Shown: positions 14,228-23,059 of the stretch, in pieces
Numbering within the stretch: position 1 is the stretch's first letter
Layout of the letters: each line of letters starts with the position of its first letter
Origin: DATJLY01 sp035518375
GTDB taxonomy: Bacteria; Pseudomonadota; Alphaproteobacteria; ATCC43930; CGMCC-115725
Assembly: GCA_035518375.1 (NCBI GenBank)
Contig: DATIXQ010000052.1
Coordinates: 14,926-78,925, forward strand
Direction: 5' to 3'
Length of the DNA stretch: 64,000 bases
Translations under genes and position numbers: made by a program
Notes under the pieces: model-generated
Seen by the model: the letters and a program-made list of their open reading frames with translations, nothing else
The model's database searches: none
Told to the model about the DNA's origin: nothing

Positions 14228-15400
14228 TCAAACCCCGGTCGGGCGTGAGAGGCGCTCGGGATACTGCCATCGCGTCGGCTCGCGGCCCTCGGCGAGCGCG
14301 CGCAGATCGCGCTCCCACAGCTTCCGCAAGAGCGCGATGGCGCGGTCGGAGCGGCCGAGGCATTCGGCGTCGCGCTCGACGATGGCTCCCTGGCCCACTT
14401 GCGCGACGTGGTCCTGGATGCCGAGGAAGTCGGGCCGGTCGGCCACGTCGTGAAGCTTCATCCGGCCGGCGAGGATTTGCGCCGCGACCTCCTCCGCCGG
14501 CGGCAGTTCGGCGAGGCGCCGTTCGCCCGCGTCGCGGCGCGCGCGGTATGCCTCGTGGTCGCCCTCGGGCAACGCCAGGCGCTCGACAATGAAGGTCTTG
14601 TGCCGCTCGTCATCGATCGGCACGCGCCAGGAGACGTAGACGCGCCACTCTGTTTCCGCCGCGTCCTGGCGCGGCAGCGACATGCTGAGCATGTTGGGCA
14701 GCATGAGGTGCTGCTCGCGCACCGTGCCGTCGGAGCGGATGCCATAGGCGACGAGGCCGTAAGGCCGCTCCTCGGCCTCGATCCGCGGCACGTCGCGATT
14801 CAATTCGTCGAAAAGGGTCTTGCGGTGCGTGAAGGGAAGATGCGCCTCGTCGACGCCGTTCTCGATGTTCTGATAATAGTTGCAAAGGCGCGTGTAGCAG
14901 TTCGCGTTGAGGAGTCCGCCCGGCGTTTCGAACTCCGGAAAGCGCGGGAGCGGGGGCGCGGCGCCTTCGCCCATATAGACGAAGATGAGGCCCAGATATT
15001 CCTCGGTCGGATAGGATCTGATCCGCACCTTGTCGCAGAACGCTTCGTTGAGCTCGGCGGGCTGCTCGACGCAGCGGCCGTCGGGCGCGTATTTCCAGCC
15101 GTGATAAAGACAGCGGATGGCGTCGCCCTCGACATAGCCGGCCGAGAGCACCGTGCGGCGATGGGCGCAGCGCTGCGCCACGGCGTGGGGCGCGCCGCTC
15201 TCGCCGCGATAGAGCGTGAAGTCCTCCCCCATGATGCGGAGCGGCAGTGCCTCGCGCGCGGCAAGATCTTGAGCGCGCCAGACCGGGTGCCAGAAGCGTC
15301 GCATGTAGGCCCCGGCGAGCGTGCCGGGCCCGGTGCGCGTCACCTCGTTGAAGTCGAATTTGCGTCGCGCCTTGCGCGGCAGCGGGCCGGTGTCGGGCAT
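14228..15400 (-). CDS. Rieske aromatic ring-hydroxylating oxygenase, alpha subunit
   Basis: The catalytic component of a non-haem iron oxygenase of the phthalate/vanillate-demethylase type, 390 residues. Rieske [2Fe-2S] ligands are clear: Cys78 and His80 in RCAHRR, Cys97 and His100 in CLYHGWKY. The mononuclear iron site is GVDEAHLPFTH, with His187, His192 and the bridging Asp184. The enzyme needs a reductase, but none is adjacent. It probably hydroxylates or demethylates an aromatic acid, fitting the neighbouring amidohydrolases and importer. ATG 15400 begins MPDTGPLPRKARRKFDFNE. It is transcribed just downstream of gshB, 18 bp after that stop, so it may be read from the same message. Confidence 0.92.
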   Translation of the reverse strand: MPDTGPLPRKARRKFDFNEVTRTGPGTLAGAYMRRFWHPVWRAQDLAAREALPLRIMGEDFTLYRGESGAPHAVAQRCAHRRTVLSAGYVEGDAIRCLYHGWKYAPDGRCVEQPAELNEAFCDKVRIRSYPTEEYLGLIFVYMGEGAAPPLPRFPEFETPGGLLNANCYTRLCNYYQNIENGVDEAHLPFTHRKTLFDELNRDVPRIEAEERPYGLVAYGIRSDGTVREQHLMLPNMLSMSLPRQDAAETEWRVYVSWRVPIDDERHKTFIVERLALPEGDHEAYRARRDAGERRLAELPPAEEVAAQILAGRMKLHDVADRPDFLGIQDHVAQVGQGAIVERDAECLGRSDRAIALLRKLWERDLRALAEGREPTRWQYPERLSRPTGV

Positions 15401-15418
15401 GAGCTTGTCCCTCTTGCT

Positions 15419-16366
15419 TTAGCTGCGGCCGAGCCGCGCCTCGATCGCGTCCCACACGCGCGTCTCGAGCTTCGTGCCGTCGAGCCGGTTGATCTCCTGC
15501 ACGCCGGTCGGCGAAGTGACGTTGATCTCGGTGAGATAGTCGCCGATCACATCGATGCCGACGAGCACGAGGCCGTCTTCGCGCAGGCTCGGCCCGATCG
15601 CGGCGCAGATCTCGCGCTCGCGCGCGGTGAGTGTGGTCTTGGCGGCGCGCCCGCCGACGTGAAGGTTGGCGCGCGCCTCGCCCTCGGGCGGGATGCGGTT
15701 GACCGCGCCCACCGGCTCGCCCTCGATCAGCACGATGCGCTTGTCGCCCTGGCGGATCTCCGGGAGATAGCGCTGCACCATGATGGGCTCGCGATAGAGA
15801 AGCGTGAACATCTCCAGAAGTGAATTGAGATTCTCGTCGTCAGGCTTCACGCGGAACACGCCGGCGCCGCCATTGCCGAAGAGCGGCTTCAGGATGATCT
15901 CGCCATGCGCGGCGCGGAAGGCGGTGATCTCGTCGCGCTCGCTCGTGATGAGGGTAGGCGGCATGAGGCCGGGAAAGCGCGTCGCGAGGAGCTTCTCGGG
16001 CGCGTTCCGGACGGCGACGGGATCGTTGACGATGAGCACCTTGTCGCGCACATGCTCGAGCAAGTGCGTCGCCGTGATGTAGGCCATGTCGAACGGCGGG
16101 TCCTGACGCATCAGGATCACGTCGAGGGAAGCGAGGTTCAACGTCTCGAACGCGCCCAGCGTGTAATGGCGCTCGCGCTCGCGCCGCACCTCGAGCGCGC
16201 GCGCCCTGGTGAAGAGGGCGCCGTCGCGCAGCGCCATGTGGCGCGGCAGATAGTGATAGAGCCGGTGGCCGCGTGCCAGCGCCTCAAGCGCCAAGACAAA
16301 GGTCGTATCGGCTTCGATGTTGACCCCTTCGATGGGGTCCATCTGGATCGCGACAGCGAGCGACAT
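15419..16366 (-). CDS. gshB: Glutathione synthetase
   Basis: This ATP-grasp ligase adds glycine to gamma-glutamylcysteine. Its 315 residues match the bacterial family. The N-terminal VAIQMDPIEGVNIEADTT, the ATP loop GNGGAGVFRV and the C-terminal INVTSPTGVQEI are diagnostic. It follows the BON lipoprotein by about 90 bp in the conserved alphaproteobacterial order rsmI-yraN-(BON)-gshB. Confidence 0.96.
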   Translation of the reverse strand: MSLAVAIQMDPIEGVNIEADTTFVLALEALARGHRLYHYLPRHMALRDGALFTRARALEVRRERERHYTLGAFETLNLASLDVILMRQDPPFDMAYITATHLLEHVRDKVLIVNDPVAVRNAPEKLLATRFPGLMPPTLITSERDEITAFRAAHGEIILKPLFGNGGAGVFRVKPDDENLNSLLEMFTLLYREPIMVQRYLPEIRQGDKRIVLIEGEPVGAVNRIPPEGEARANLHVGGRAAKTTLTAREREICAAIGPSLREDGLVLVGIDVIGDYLTEINVTSPTGVQEINRLDGTKLETRVWDAIEARLGRS

Positions 16367-16457
16367 GGGCGCAGTATCGCCCAGGGCGCTGCCGTTGCAA
16401 ACCCGATCGCGCCCCGGGGCGCGTCGCCGCTCAGCGGCGAAACGCGGGCGGCGCTGG

Positions 16458-17222
16458 TTATTTCAGCGGCTGAACGTCGATCTCCTGGCGCGGCGTCGGT
16501 GTCGAGACGGAGTCGTCGCTGGTGCCCGGCGGGGTGGGCGCGGCGGCGGCCGAGGCAGGCGGCGCGCTGCCGGTCGCGGGCGCCGGCGGCGGCGCGGACG
16601 ATGCGGTCTCGGGCTTCGCCGGCTCGCCGCTGCGGATGCGGACGTAGGAGACGACGCGCTTCACGTTGCCGATGTTGCGCGCGTGATCGACGACGCGGTC
16701 AAGCTCCTGCTTGCTGCGCGCGGTGCCGATGACGTAGACGACGCCCTTCACTGTGGTGATCGAATAGTTGATCTCGCGCACGTCGCCATCGGCGATGAGC
16801 TGGGTCTTGAGCTTGCTGGTGATGGTGGTATCGCCCATGTCCTGCACGAAGCCCTCGTCGGGGCCCACCTGGATCTCGTCGTAGACCTCCTTGATCCCGT
16901 CAACCTGCCAGGCGCGCTTCACCGCCTCGGCCCGCCAATCATCACTCGTCACCGTGCCGGTGAGGAGGGCGCGGCCCTCATAGACGGTGCAGTCCAAATC
17001 GTCGTTGAGCTTCAAATTGTATTTCTTCCACGACGCCGTGATGGCGGCCTGGAGGCCGGCGTCGCGTGCGGTGTCGGTGAGCGAGCGCTCTTGCGCCGCG
17101 ACGGCGTAGCCTCCGCCCGCGGCACCGGCGCCGACGGCGAGAAGGCAGCCCGACAGCGGCGCCGCGGCGGCAGCGACGAGCACGGCAACGACGGCGGCTG
17201 CGGCAAGAGGCGGTCGGGACAA
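16458..17222 (-). CDS. BON-domain lipoprotein
   Basis: An envelope lipoprotein of 254 residues. A signal peptide rich in Ala/Val ends in the lipobox LSGC, with the lipidated Cys at residue 26. Two BON domains follow (about 48-117 and 125-195), then a Pro/Ala/Ser-rich tail. The family (DolP/OsmY-like) binds phospholipid or protects envelope integrity. The start is taken as TTG 17222 because CAGGAG lies 8 nt upstream and it places the signal peptide at the N-terminus; an ATG at 17306 would add a basic stretch in front of it. It sits between yraN and gshB, all in one direction. Confidence 0.87.
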   Translation of the reverse strand: MSRPPLAAAAVVAVLVAAAAAPLSGCLLAVGAGAAGGGYAVAAQERSLTDTARDAGLQAAITASWKKYNLKLNDDLDCTVYEGRALLTGTVTSDDWRAEAVKRAWQVDGIKEVYDEIQVGPDEGFVQDMGDTTITSKLKTQLIADGDVREINYSITTVKGVVYVIGTARSKQELDRVVDHARNIGNVKRVVSYVRIRSGEPAKPETASSAPPPAPATGSAPPASAAAAPTPPGTSDDSVSTPTPRQEIDVQPLK

Positions 17223-17310
17223 GGCGCTTTCTCCTGACGGTTCCCGTCGATTGTTGCGCGCGACGTGAGTCGGGGAAAGGGCACCTTTGGGGCGATTTCG
17301 TGGCACCGCC

Positions 17311-17676
17311 CTACCCGATTCGCCAAGCGTCGGCGAGATGGCGCGGCAGGCGGCGCGGCATCACCAGCATGACGTCGAAGCGCTGATCCAGATGGGCAAG
17401 GTCGGGCCGCGCCTTGAGGAAATGCTCGAACGCGCGAGCGATGCGGCGGCGCTGGCGTCCGAGCACGGCCTCGCCCGCGGCATCGAAATCGTCGCGTGCC
17501 TTCACCTCGACCGCCGCAAGCACCGTGCCGCGCCGCACGATCAGGTCGATCTCGCCCGAAGGCACGCGGAAGCGCCGTGCCACCAAGCGGTAGCCACGCA
17601 TGCGCAGGTGCCAGAGACAGACGAGCTCAGCGGTGCGGCCACGGCGCTCGGCGCGGAGACGCCGCTTTGCCTTCAT
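17311..17676 (-). CDS. yraN: YraN/UPF0102 endonuclease-like protein
   Basis: A 121-residue member of the UPF0102 family, which has a restriction-endonuclease-like fold and is placed next to rsmI in very many genomes. The core motif is GEIDLIVRRGTVLAAVEVKAR, carrying the D...ExK residues of the nuclease fold. A role in DNA recombination or repair is suspected but not settled. ATG 17676 overlaps the rsmI stop as ATGA. The frame is open well upstream, but that part is an rsmI shadow. Confidence 0.92.
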   Translation of the reverse strand: MKAKRRLRAERRGRTAELVCLWHLRMRGYRLVARRFRVPSGEIDLIVRRGTVLAAVEVKARDDFDAAGEAVLGRQRRRIARAFEHFLKARPDLAHLDQRFDVMLVMPRRLPRHLADAWRIG

Positions 17677-18581
17677 GGCGCACGCCCCACGAGCGCCAGC
17701 GCGCGCTGATAGACCGCACGGCGCGGCAAGCCCAATGCACCCGCGACCGCGGCGGCTGCATCCTTGACGCTGAGCCGGGCGAGCGCCGATGTAAGTGCCG
17801 CGTCGAGCGATTCCGCCGATGCCGCTTCCGCCACAGCGGGAGGGCCCACCAGCACCACGATCTCGCCCTTGGGCGAACCCGCCTCGCGGTAATGCGCAGC
17901 CAACTCCGCGAGCGGTGCGCGCCGCACCTCCTCGAAGAGCTTCGTCAGCTCGCGCGCGACCGCGGCCGGCCGGTCGCCGAGGACGGCCGCCATGTCGGCA
18001 AGCGACGCCGTAAGTCGTGGCGCACTTTCGAAGAAGACCAAGGTTGCGGGCACCGCGCCGAGCTCGCCGAGCGCAGTGCGGCGCGCCTCGGCTTTTGCCG
18101 GCAGGAACCCGGCAAAGCAGAAGCGCTCGCACGGCAGGCCCGCGAGCGACAGAGCCGCAAGCGGCGCCGAGGCGCCAGGCACAGCGGTGACGGCGATCCC
18201 GCGTTCGAGCGCCGCGCGCACGAGCTTGAAGCCCGGATCGGAGACGAGAGGCGTGCCGGCGTCGGACACAAGCGCCACGCGCGCCCCTCCTTCGAGCCGG
18301 GCGAGCAGCTTCGGCCGCATCGCCTCGGCATTGTGCTCGTGATAGGGAACGCGCCGGGCCGTGATGCCGTAATGCGCGAAGAGCTTGCCGCTGACGCGCG
18401 TGTCCTCGCAGGCGACGAGATCGGCCGCGCCAAGAACGCGCAGCGCGCGAAGCGTGATGTCCTCGAGGTTGCCGATGGGCGTCGCGACGAGATAGAGGCC
18501 GGGTGCGAGCGGCGCGGCCTCGTCGGGTTTACTTCCCGCGAGGGTGTCGATACGCTTTCGGCCTTTCGCGTCGAGGGACAT
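17673..18581 (-). CDS. rsmI: 16S rRNA (cytidine-1402-2'-O)-methyltransferase
   Basis: RsmI methylates the 2'-OH of C1402 in the ribosomal P site using SAM. Its 302 residues match the family. The SAM-binding features of the tetrapyrrole-methylase fold are visible: GLYLVATPIGNLEDITLRAL, EDTR and VSDAGTPLVSDPG. ATG 18581 (MSLDAKGRKR) is used; the in-frame ATG at 18710 would run through the divergent lipoprotein gene. Start codons of this gene and the divergent LpoA-like gene are only 5 bp apart. Confidence 0.94.
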   Translation of the reverse strand: MSLDAKGRKRIDTLAGSKPDEAAPLAPGLYLVATPIGNLEDITLRALRVLGAADLVACEDTRVSGKLFAHYGITARRVPYHEHNAEAMRPKLLARLEGGARVALVSDAGTPLVSDPGFKLVRAALERGIAVTAVPGASAPLAALSLAGLPCERFCFAGFLPAKAEARRTALGELGAVPATLVFFESAPRLTASLADMAAVLGDRPAAVARELTKLFEEVRRAPLAELAAHYREAGSPKGEIVVLVGPPAVAEAASAESLDAALTSALARLSVKDAAAAVAGALGLPRRAVYQRALALVGRAP

Positions 18582-18586
18582 CGCGC

Positions 18587-19819
18587 GTGTCGATCTCGCG
18601 GTTTGGCTCGCACTTCCGGACTGCGGCGCTCCTTGCCGCCATATTGGCGCTTGCCGGATGCGGAGGAAAGAAAGCGCTGCTTCCCGTCGCGCCGCCGCCG
18701 GCGCCCGCAACGTCGGCGCCTTCGCTCGTCGCCCCGCCGGTGACGGCGACGCCCATCCCCCAGAACGAAATCCCGCCGCCCGCGCCCGGCGTGAGCCATG
18801 TCGAGGTCGGGCTCCTCCTGCCGCTCACGGGGCAAGCCGCCTCACTCGGCCAGGCGATGCTCGATGCGGCGCAGATGGCGCTCTACGAGACCGGCAACGA
18901 CCGGCTCGAGCTCCTGGTGCGCGACAGCGGCGGCACCGCAACGACGGCGGCGCAAGCCGCGCACGCGGTGATCGACGGCGGCGCGAAGCTCATCCTCGGA
19001 CCCCTTCTTTCCACCGAAGTCGAAGCGGTGAAGCCGGTGGCGCAGGCCGCGAACGTGCCGCTCGTCGCGTTCTCGACCTCGATGCAGCTCGCCGGCAACG
19101 GCACGTGGCTTCTCGCGTTCGACCCGCGCCAGGAGATTCAGCGCGTCGTCCAATTCGCGCATGCGCACGGGCGCAACCGCTTTGCCGCGTTGGCGCCGGC
19201 TTCGGCCTATGGCGACATCGCGGCGGCCGCGCTCAAGGACGCGGTGCAGGTCGCGGGCGCGAGCCTCGGGCCCATCGCACGCTATGACCCGGCGGCCGCG
19301 AACCTCGCGCCGACGGTGCAGAACCTCGCGGGGCAAGGGAGCTTCGATGCCGTGCTGTTGGCCGAAGGCGGCGCGCGTCTCAAAGCGCTGGCGCCGCTCC
19401 TGCCCTATTACGGCATCGATCCCGACCAGGTGAAATTTCTCGGCACCGGCCTCTGGGCCGACCAAAGCGTCGCCACCGAGCCTGCACTCGACGGCGGCTG
19501 GTACGCAGCGCCGGCGCCGCAGGCGCGGCGGGATTTCGAGAAGCGCTTCGCCGCGCTCTATAAGCACGAGCCGCCACTCCTTGCGACCTTGGGCTATGAC
19601 GCGACGGCGCTTGCCGCCGTGCTCGCGCGCGCCCCCGCAGGACCAGACTTCTCGGTGACCGCACTCACCAATCCGAGCGGCTTCGCCGGCCTCAACGGCA
19701 TTTTCCGGCTGCTGCCCGACGGCATCACCGAGCGCGGCCTCGCCGTTCTCGAGATGCACCGCACCGGCAGCACCGTCGTCGATCCCGCGCCGCAGACGTT
19801 TCAGAAGCCGCAATTCTGA
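18587..19819 (+). CDS. Penicillin-binding protein activator, LpoA-like lipoprotein
   Basis: A 410-residue predicted outer-membrane lipoprotein. The signal peptide ends in the lipobox LAGC (Cys25), followed by a Pro/Ala-rich spacer of about 45 residues and a periplasmic-binding-protein-like domain starting HVEVGLLLPLTGQAASLG. The same architecture in LpoA/YraM-type proteins activates PBP1A from the outer membrane, and the gene neighbours rsmI-yraN in many proteobacteria. The start is taken as GTG 18587 with GAGGGA 8 nt upstream. It is divergent from rsmI with a 5-bp gap. The stop is one base before the DUF429 ATG. Confidence 0.88.
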   Translation: MSISRFGSHFRTAALLAAILALAGCGGKKALLPVAPPPAPATSAPSLVAPPVTATPIPQNEIPPPAPGVSHVEVGLLLPLTGQAASLGQAMLDAAQMALYETGNDRLELLVRDSGGTATTAAQAAHAVIDGGAKLILGPLLSTEVEAVKPVAQAANVPLVAFSTSMQLAGNGTWLLAFDPRQEIQRVVQFAHAHGRNRFAALAPASAYGDIAAAALKDAVQVAGASLGPIARYDPAAANLAPTVQNLAGQGSFDAVLLAEGGARLKALAPLLPYYGIDPDQVKFLGTGLWADQSVATEPALDGGWYAAPAPQARRDFEKRFAALYKHEPPLLATLGYDATALAAVLARAPAGPDFSVTALTNPSGFAGLNGIFRLLPDGITERGLAVLEMHRTGSTVVDPAPQTFQKPQF

Positions 19820-19820
19820 A

Positions 19821-20486
19821 ATGCGCACCGCCGGCGTCGATGGCTGCAAGGGCGGCTGGATCGCCGTCGTGCTGGAGGGCGACCGCGCCGAACCGCCGCG
19901 TATCCTCGCGCGAGCGGAAGAGATCAAATCACTCGACGCCCAGCGCATCCTCGTCGACATCCCGATCGGCCTCCCCGATACGGGCCGTCGCGCGAGCGAC
20001 ATTGCCGCGCGAAAGCTTCTGGGCGCGGCGTGGCCACGGCTCTTTCTCGATGTTCGGCGCCCGCTTCTTGCCTTTGCTGATTATGCGGCGGCCAACGCGT
20101 GGGCGAAGGAAGACGGCAACGGCATCTCGCGACAGCTTTGGAGCATCCTGCCGAAAATCGGCGCGGTCGACCGGTGGATCGCGCCGGCAATGCAGGAGCG
20201 TATCCTCGAGGCGCATCCCGAGCTTGCCTTCGCGCGCCTTCGCGACGGCGACGTAGTACGGGAGGGGAAGAAGACGGAAACGGGATTCGCGATCCGCGCG
20301 CGGCTCTTGCGCGAGGCCGGGTTCACTGACCTCAAACGCTGGTGCGCGGGACTGCGCGGCAGCGGGGCGGGTGCGGACGATCTGCTCGATGCGTGCGCGC
20401 TCGCCGTTGCGGCGCAGGAACCGCACCGCGTCGCCTCCGCGCAAGAGACCGATGCGCGCGGCCTCAAGATGGATATCTGGTACTAG
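19821..20486 (+). CDS. DUF429 protein
   Basis: A 221-residue member of the DUF429 family, which has an RNase H-like fold and is sometimes annotated as a predicted nuclease. VDGCKGGWIAVV at the N-terminus supplies the first acidic residue; LVDIPIGLPD and the C-terminal GADDLLDACALAVAA supply further acidic positions. Function is unproven. It starts one base after the LpoA-like stop, so it is coupled to that gene. Its stop overlaps the convergent hemW stop in a shared CTAG. Confidence 0.85.
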   Translation: MRTAGVDGCKGGWIAVVLEGDRAEPPRILARAEEIKSLDAQRILVDIPIGLPDTGRRASDIAARKLLGAAWPRLFLDVRRPLLAFADYAAANAWAKEDGNGISRQLWSILPKIGAVDRWIAPAMQERILEAHPELAFARLRDGDVVREGKKTETGFAIRARLLREAGFTDLKRWCAGLRGSGAGADDLLDACALAVAAQEPHRVASAQETDARGLKMDIWY

Positions 20487-21631
20487 GCAAGAAGCCGCGC
20501 GAGCACGGCGTTGAGGCGCTGGCGCCCAACGTCGGTCGCGGCGAGACGATCGTCGTCGAGCGTCAGAAACCCGCCGCCGATCAGGTCGTCAAGCGCGGTC
20601 CGGTCGAGCGCATCGATAATCTCTGCGCCGATCGCGGCGCGGAAGCGCGCGCGTGAGACGCCCTCGCTGAGCCGGAGCCCCATCATTAGGAATTCCTCGA
20701 GCCGCTCACGCGCATTCAAGGCCACGCATTCTTCGGTCGCGTCGCCGTCGCGCTCGGCGGTGGCGAGCCAGGTTTCGGGTGCGCGGCGCTGGCGCGCGGC
20801 ATAGCGCACGCCGTCGGCATCGAAGCGGCCATGCGCACCGGGGCCGATGCCGACATAATCGTCCGAGCGCCAGTAGACGAGATTGTGGCGGCACTCGGCG
20901 CCCGGCCGCGCGTGATTCGAGATCTCGTAGGCCGGCAGGCCCGCGTGTGCGAGCCGCTCCTGCGTCGCCTCGTAGAACGCGCCCGCGAGATCCTCGTCGG
21001 GAAGCGCGAAATCGCCGCGCGCGTGCGCCGTGTGAAAGGCCGTGCCCGGCTCGATCGTGAGCTGATAGAGCGAGAGATGATCGCCAGCCATCACGAGCGC
21101 TTCGTCGAGTTCCGCGCGCCACTCCGCCGCGCTCTGGCAGGGCCGCGCATAGATGAGGTCGAAGGAGAAGCGTGCAAAGCTTCGCGCCGCGAGCGCCACT
21201 GCCGCGCGCGCCTCGGCGGCGTCGTGGCCGCGGCCGAGGAACTTGAGCGCGCGGTCGTCGAGCGCCTGCACGCCGAGCGAGACGCGGTTGACGCCGGCGG
21301 CGCGAAAATCGGCGAAGCGCTGCGCCTCGACCGAGGTCGGATTGGCCTCGAGCGTCACTTCGAGATCGGGCGCGACGGGCCAATGACGCTCGGCGCGCTC
21401 GAGGATGGCGGCCACAGTCGCCGCCGCCATGAGCGAGGGCGTGCCGCCGCCGAAGAACACCGAGACGAGACGACGACCCGCCGTCTTCGCGCCGTAGCGA
21501 TCGAGCTCGCGCAAAAGCGCGGCCCGCCAGCGCGCGTCCTCGACGCCGGCGCGGACATGGCTGTTGAAGTCGCAGTAAGGGCATTTCGACTTGCAGAAGG
21601 GCCAGTGCACGTAGAGCGCGATATCGCTCAA
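20483..21631 (-). CDS. hemW: Heme chaperone HemW (radical SAM)
   Basis: A radical-SAM protein formerly called oxygen-independent coproporphyrinogen oxidase-like and now regarded as a heme chaperone for respiratory enzymes. The 4Fe-4S motif CKSKCPYC has Cys13, Cys17 and Cys20 in CxxxCxxC spacing, and FFGGGTPSLM follows. It lacks the extra N-terminal residues of true HemN. The 382-residue length is normal. The start is TTG 21631, overlapping the rdgB stop as TTGA, with GGAG about 9 nt upstream. It is the last gene of rph-rdgB-hemW. Confidence 0.93.
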   Translation of the reverse strand: MSDIALYVHWPFCKSKCPYCDFNSHVRAGVEDARWRAALLRELDRYGAKTAGRRLVSVFFGGGTPSLMAAATVAAILERAERHWPVAPDLEVTLEANPTSVEAQRFADFRAAGVNRVSLGVQALDDRALKFLGRGHDAAEARAAVALAARSFARFSFDLIYARPCQSAAEWRAELDEALVMAGDHLSLYQLTIEPGTAFHTAHARGDFALPDEDLAGAFYEATQERLAHAGLPAYEISNHARPGAECRHNLVYWRSDDYVGIGPGAHGRFDADGVRYAARQRRAPETWLATAERDGDATEECVALNARERLEEFLMMGLRLSEGVSRARFRAAIGAEIIDALDRTALDDLIGGGFLTLDDDRLAATDVGRQRLNAVLARLLA

Positions 21632-22230
21632 CCAGCGTCTCCAAGACAGGCCGCCGCGAGCTTGCGAAACGCGACGGCGCGATGGCTCATGCGGTGCTTT
21701 TGCGCCGGCTCCATCTCGCCGAAGGTTTCCGCAAATCCCTCCGGCACGAAGATCGGATCGTAGCCAAAGCCTTTCAACCCGCGCGGCGGAAAGACCAGGC
21801 TGCCGCGCACTTCGCCTTCAAAGCATTCGGCGTGCCCGTCGGGCCAGGCGAGCGCAAGAGCCGCGACGAACGATGCCGCGCGGTCCTTGCCGCCAAGCTC
21901 GCGCTCGACGCGGGTCATCGCCGCAACGAAGTCGCGTCCGGGCCCGGCCCAACGCGCCGAATATATCCCCGGCGCGCCACCCAAGGCCGGCACCACAAGG
22001 CCCGAATCATCGGCGAACGCCGGCAGCCCGCTCGCCGACGCGACGGCGCGCGCCTTCAGAAGCGCATTTGCGGCGAAGGTCGTGCCCGTCTCTTCGGGCT
22101 CGGGCAAACCCAACTCGCACGCGCTCGTGGTGGCGAGCCCGTAAGGCGCGAGCAAATCGTGCATCTCGACGAGCTTGCCGGGATTATGTGTGGCGATCGC
22201 GAGCGTTCCGGCGGCGAGGCGGCGCGCCAT
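21628..22230 (-). CDS. rdgB: dITP/XTP pyrophosphatase
   Basis: A nucleotide-pool sanitiser that hydrolyses dITP, ITP and XTP to monophosphates. Its 200 residues match the family. The N-terminal IATHNPGKLVEM and FADDSGLVVPAL are the HAM1/RdgB signature segments, and KGFGYDPIFVPEG and SHRAVAFRKL close the active site. ATG 22230 shares a base with the rph stop (TGATG). It lies inside the conserved operon rph-rdgB-hemW. Confidence 0.95.
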   Translation of the reverse strand: MARRLAAGTLAIATHNPGKLVEMHDLLAPYGLATTSACELGLPEPEETGTTFAANALLKARAVASASGLPAFADDSGLVVPALGGAPGIYSARWAGPGRDFVAAMTRVERELGGKDRAASFVAALALAWPDGHAECFEGEVRGSLVFPPRGLKGFGYDPIFVPEGFAETFGEMEPAQKHRMSHRAVAFRKLAAACLGDAG

Positions 22231-22952
22231 CACGCCAGCCCCAGCGCCTTCTTCTGCAGGCCGAGCAGCCGGCCGATGCCGCTTCGCGCGAGCGCAAGCA
22301 TGGCGGCGAACTCGCTTTCGGCGAAGATCGCGGCCTCGGCGGTCGCCTGCACCTCGACGATGCCGCCCGATCCGGTGAGGACGAAGTTGGCGTCGGCCGC
22401 CGCGTTCGAATCCTCGGCATAGTCGAGATCGAGCACCGGCGTTCCGGCGGCGATGCCACACGATACGGCCGCGACCGCATCCATGAGCGGCAAGCGTGGG
22501 AGCGTACCGCTATCGACGAGCGTCTTCAGCGCAAACGCGAGCGCCACATAGCTCCCGGTGATGGCGGCGGTGCGCGTGCCGCCGTCAGCCTGCAGCACGT
22601 CGCAATCGACGCGGAACTGGCGCTCACCCAAGGCGCCGAGGTCGGTGACGGCGCGCAGCGAGCGGCCGATCAGGCGCTGGATCTCCTGCGTCCGGCCCGA
22701 TTGCCGGCCGCGCGCCGCCTCGCGCTCGGTGCGGGTATGGGTCGAGCGCGGCAGCATGCCGTACTCCGCCGTGATCCAGCCGCGCCCGGTGTTGCGCAGG
22801 AAGGGCGGCACCTTGTCCTCGACCGAGACGGTGCAGAGCACGTGCGTGTCGCCGAAGCGGGCGAGGCACGAGCCTTCGGCATATTTCGAGACGCCCGGCT
22901 CGAGGGCCACAGGGCGCATTTCGTCGGGGGCGCGGCCGGAAGGGCGCGGCAT
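22230..22952 (-). CDS. rph: Ribonuclease PH
   Basis: A phosphate-dependent 3'-5' exoribonuclease that trims tRNA 3' ends. The protein has 240 residues. It starts MRPSGRAPDEMRPV, the family N-terminus, with LARFGDTHVLCTVSVED, the arginine-rich THTRTEREAARGRQSGRTQEIQ-type region and the LDLDYAEDS metal/phosphate segment. ATG 22952 is chosen over an ATG at 23000 by family alignment. It is divergent from hrcA (108 bp) and heads the rph-rdgB-hemW operon. Confidence 0.96.
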   Translation of the reverse strand: MPRPSGRAPDEMRPVALEPGVSKYAEGSCLARFGDTHVLCTVSVEDKVPPFLRNTGRGWITAEYGMLPRSTHTRTEREAARGRQSGRTQEIQRLIGRSLRAVTDLGALGERQFRVDCDVLQADGGTRTAAITGSYVALAFALKTLVDSGTLPRLPLMDAVAAVSCGIAAGTPVLDLDYAEDSNAAADANFVLTGSGGIVEVQATAEAAIFAESEFAAMLALARSGIGRLLGLQKKALGLA

Positions 22953-23020
22953 GAGGGTTCCATCCTTCGGAAAGGGCGGCAGATTAATGCGCCGGCACAC
23001 AAGCGTAAAGCGCCGCCCGG

Positions 23021-23049
23021 TTGACGCTCCTCGACACCCTCCTTACATT
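23021..23049 (+). promoter_or_regulatory. Promoter of hrcA-grpE
   Basis: TTGACG (23021-23026), a 17-nt spacer and TACATT (23044-23049) form a good sigma-70-like promoter. The -10 box ends only 10 bases before the hrcA ATG at 23060, so transcription would start at or within a few bases of the start codon. No CIRCE (TTAGCACTC-N9-GAGTGCTAA) is present. Confidence 0.6.
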
Positions 23050-23059
23050 TTGGCGCGGC

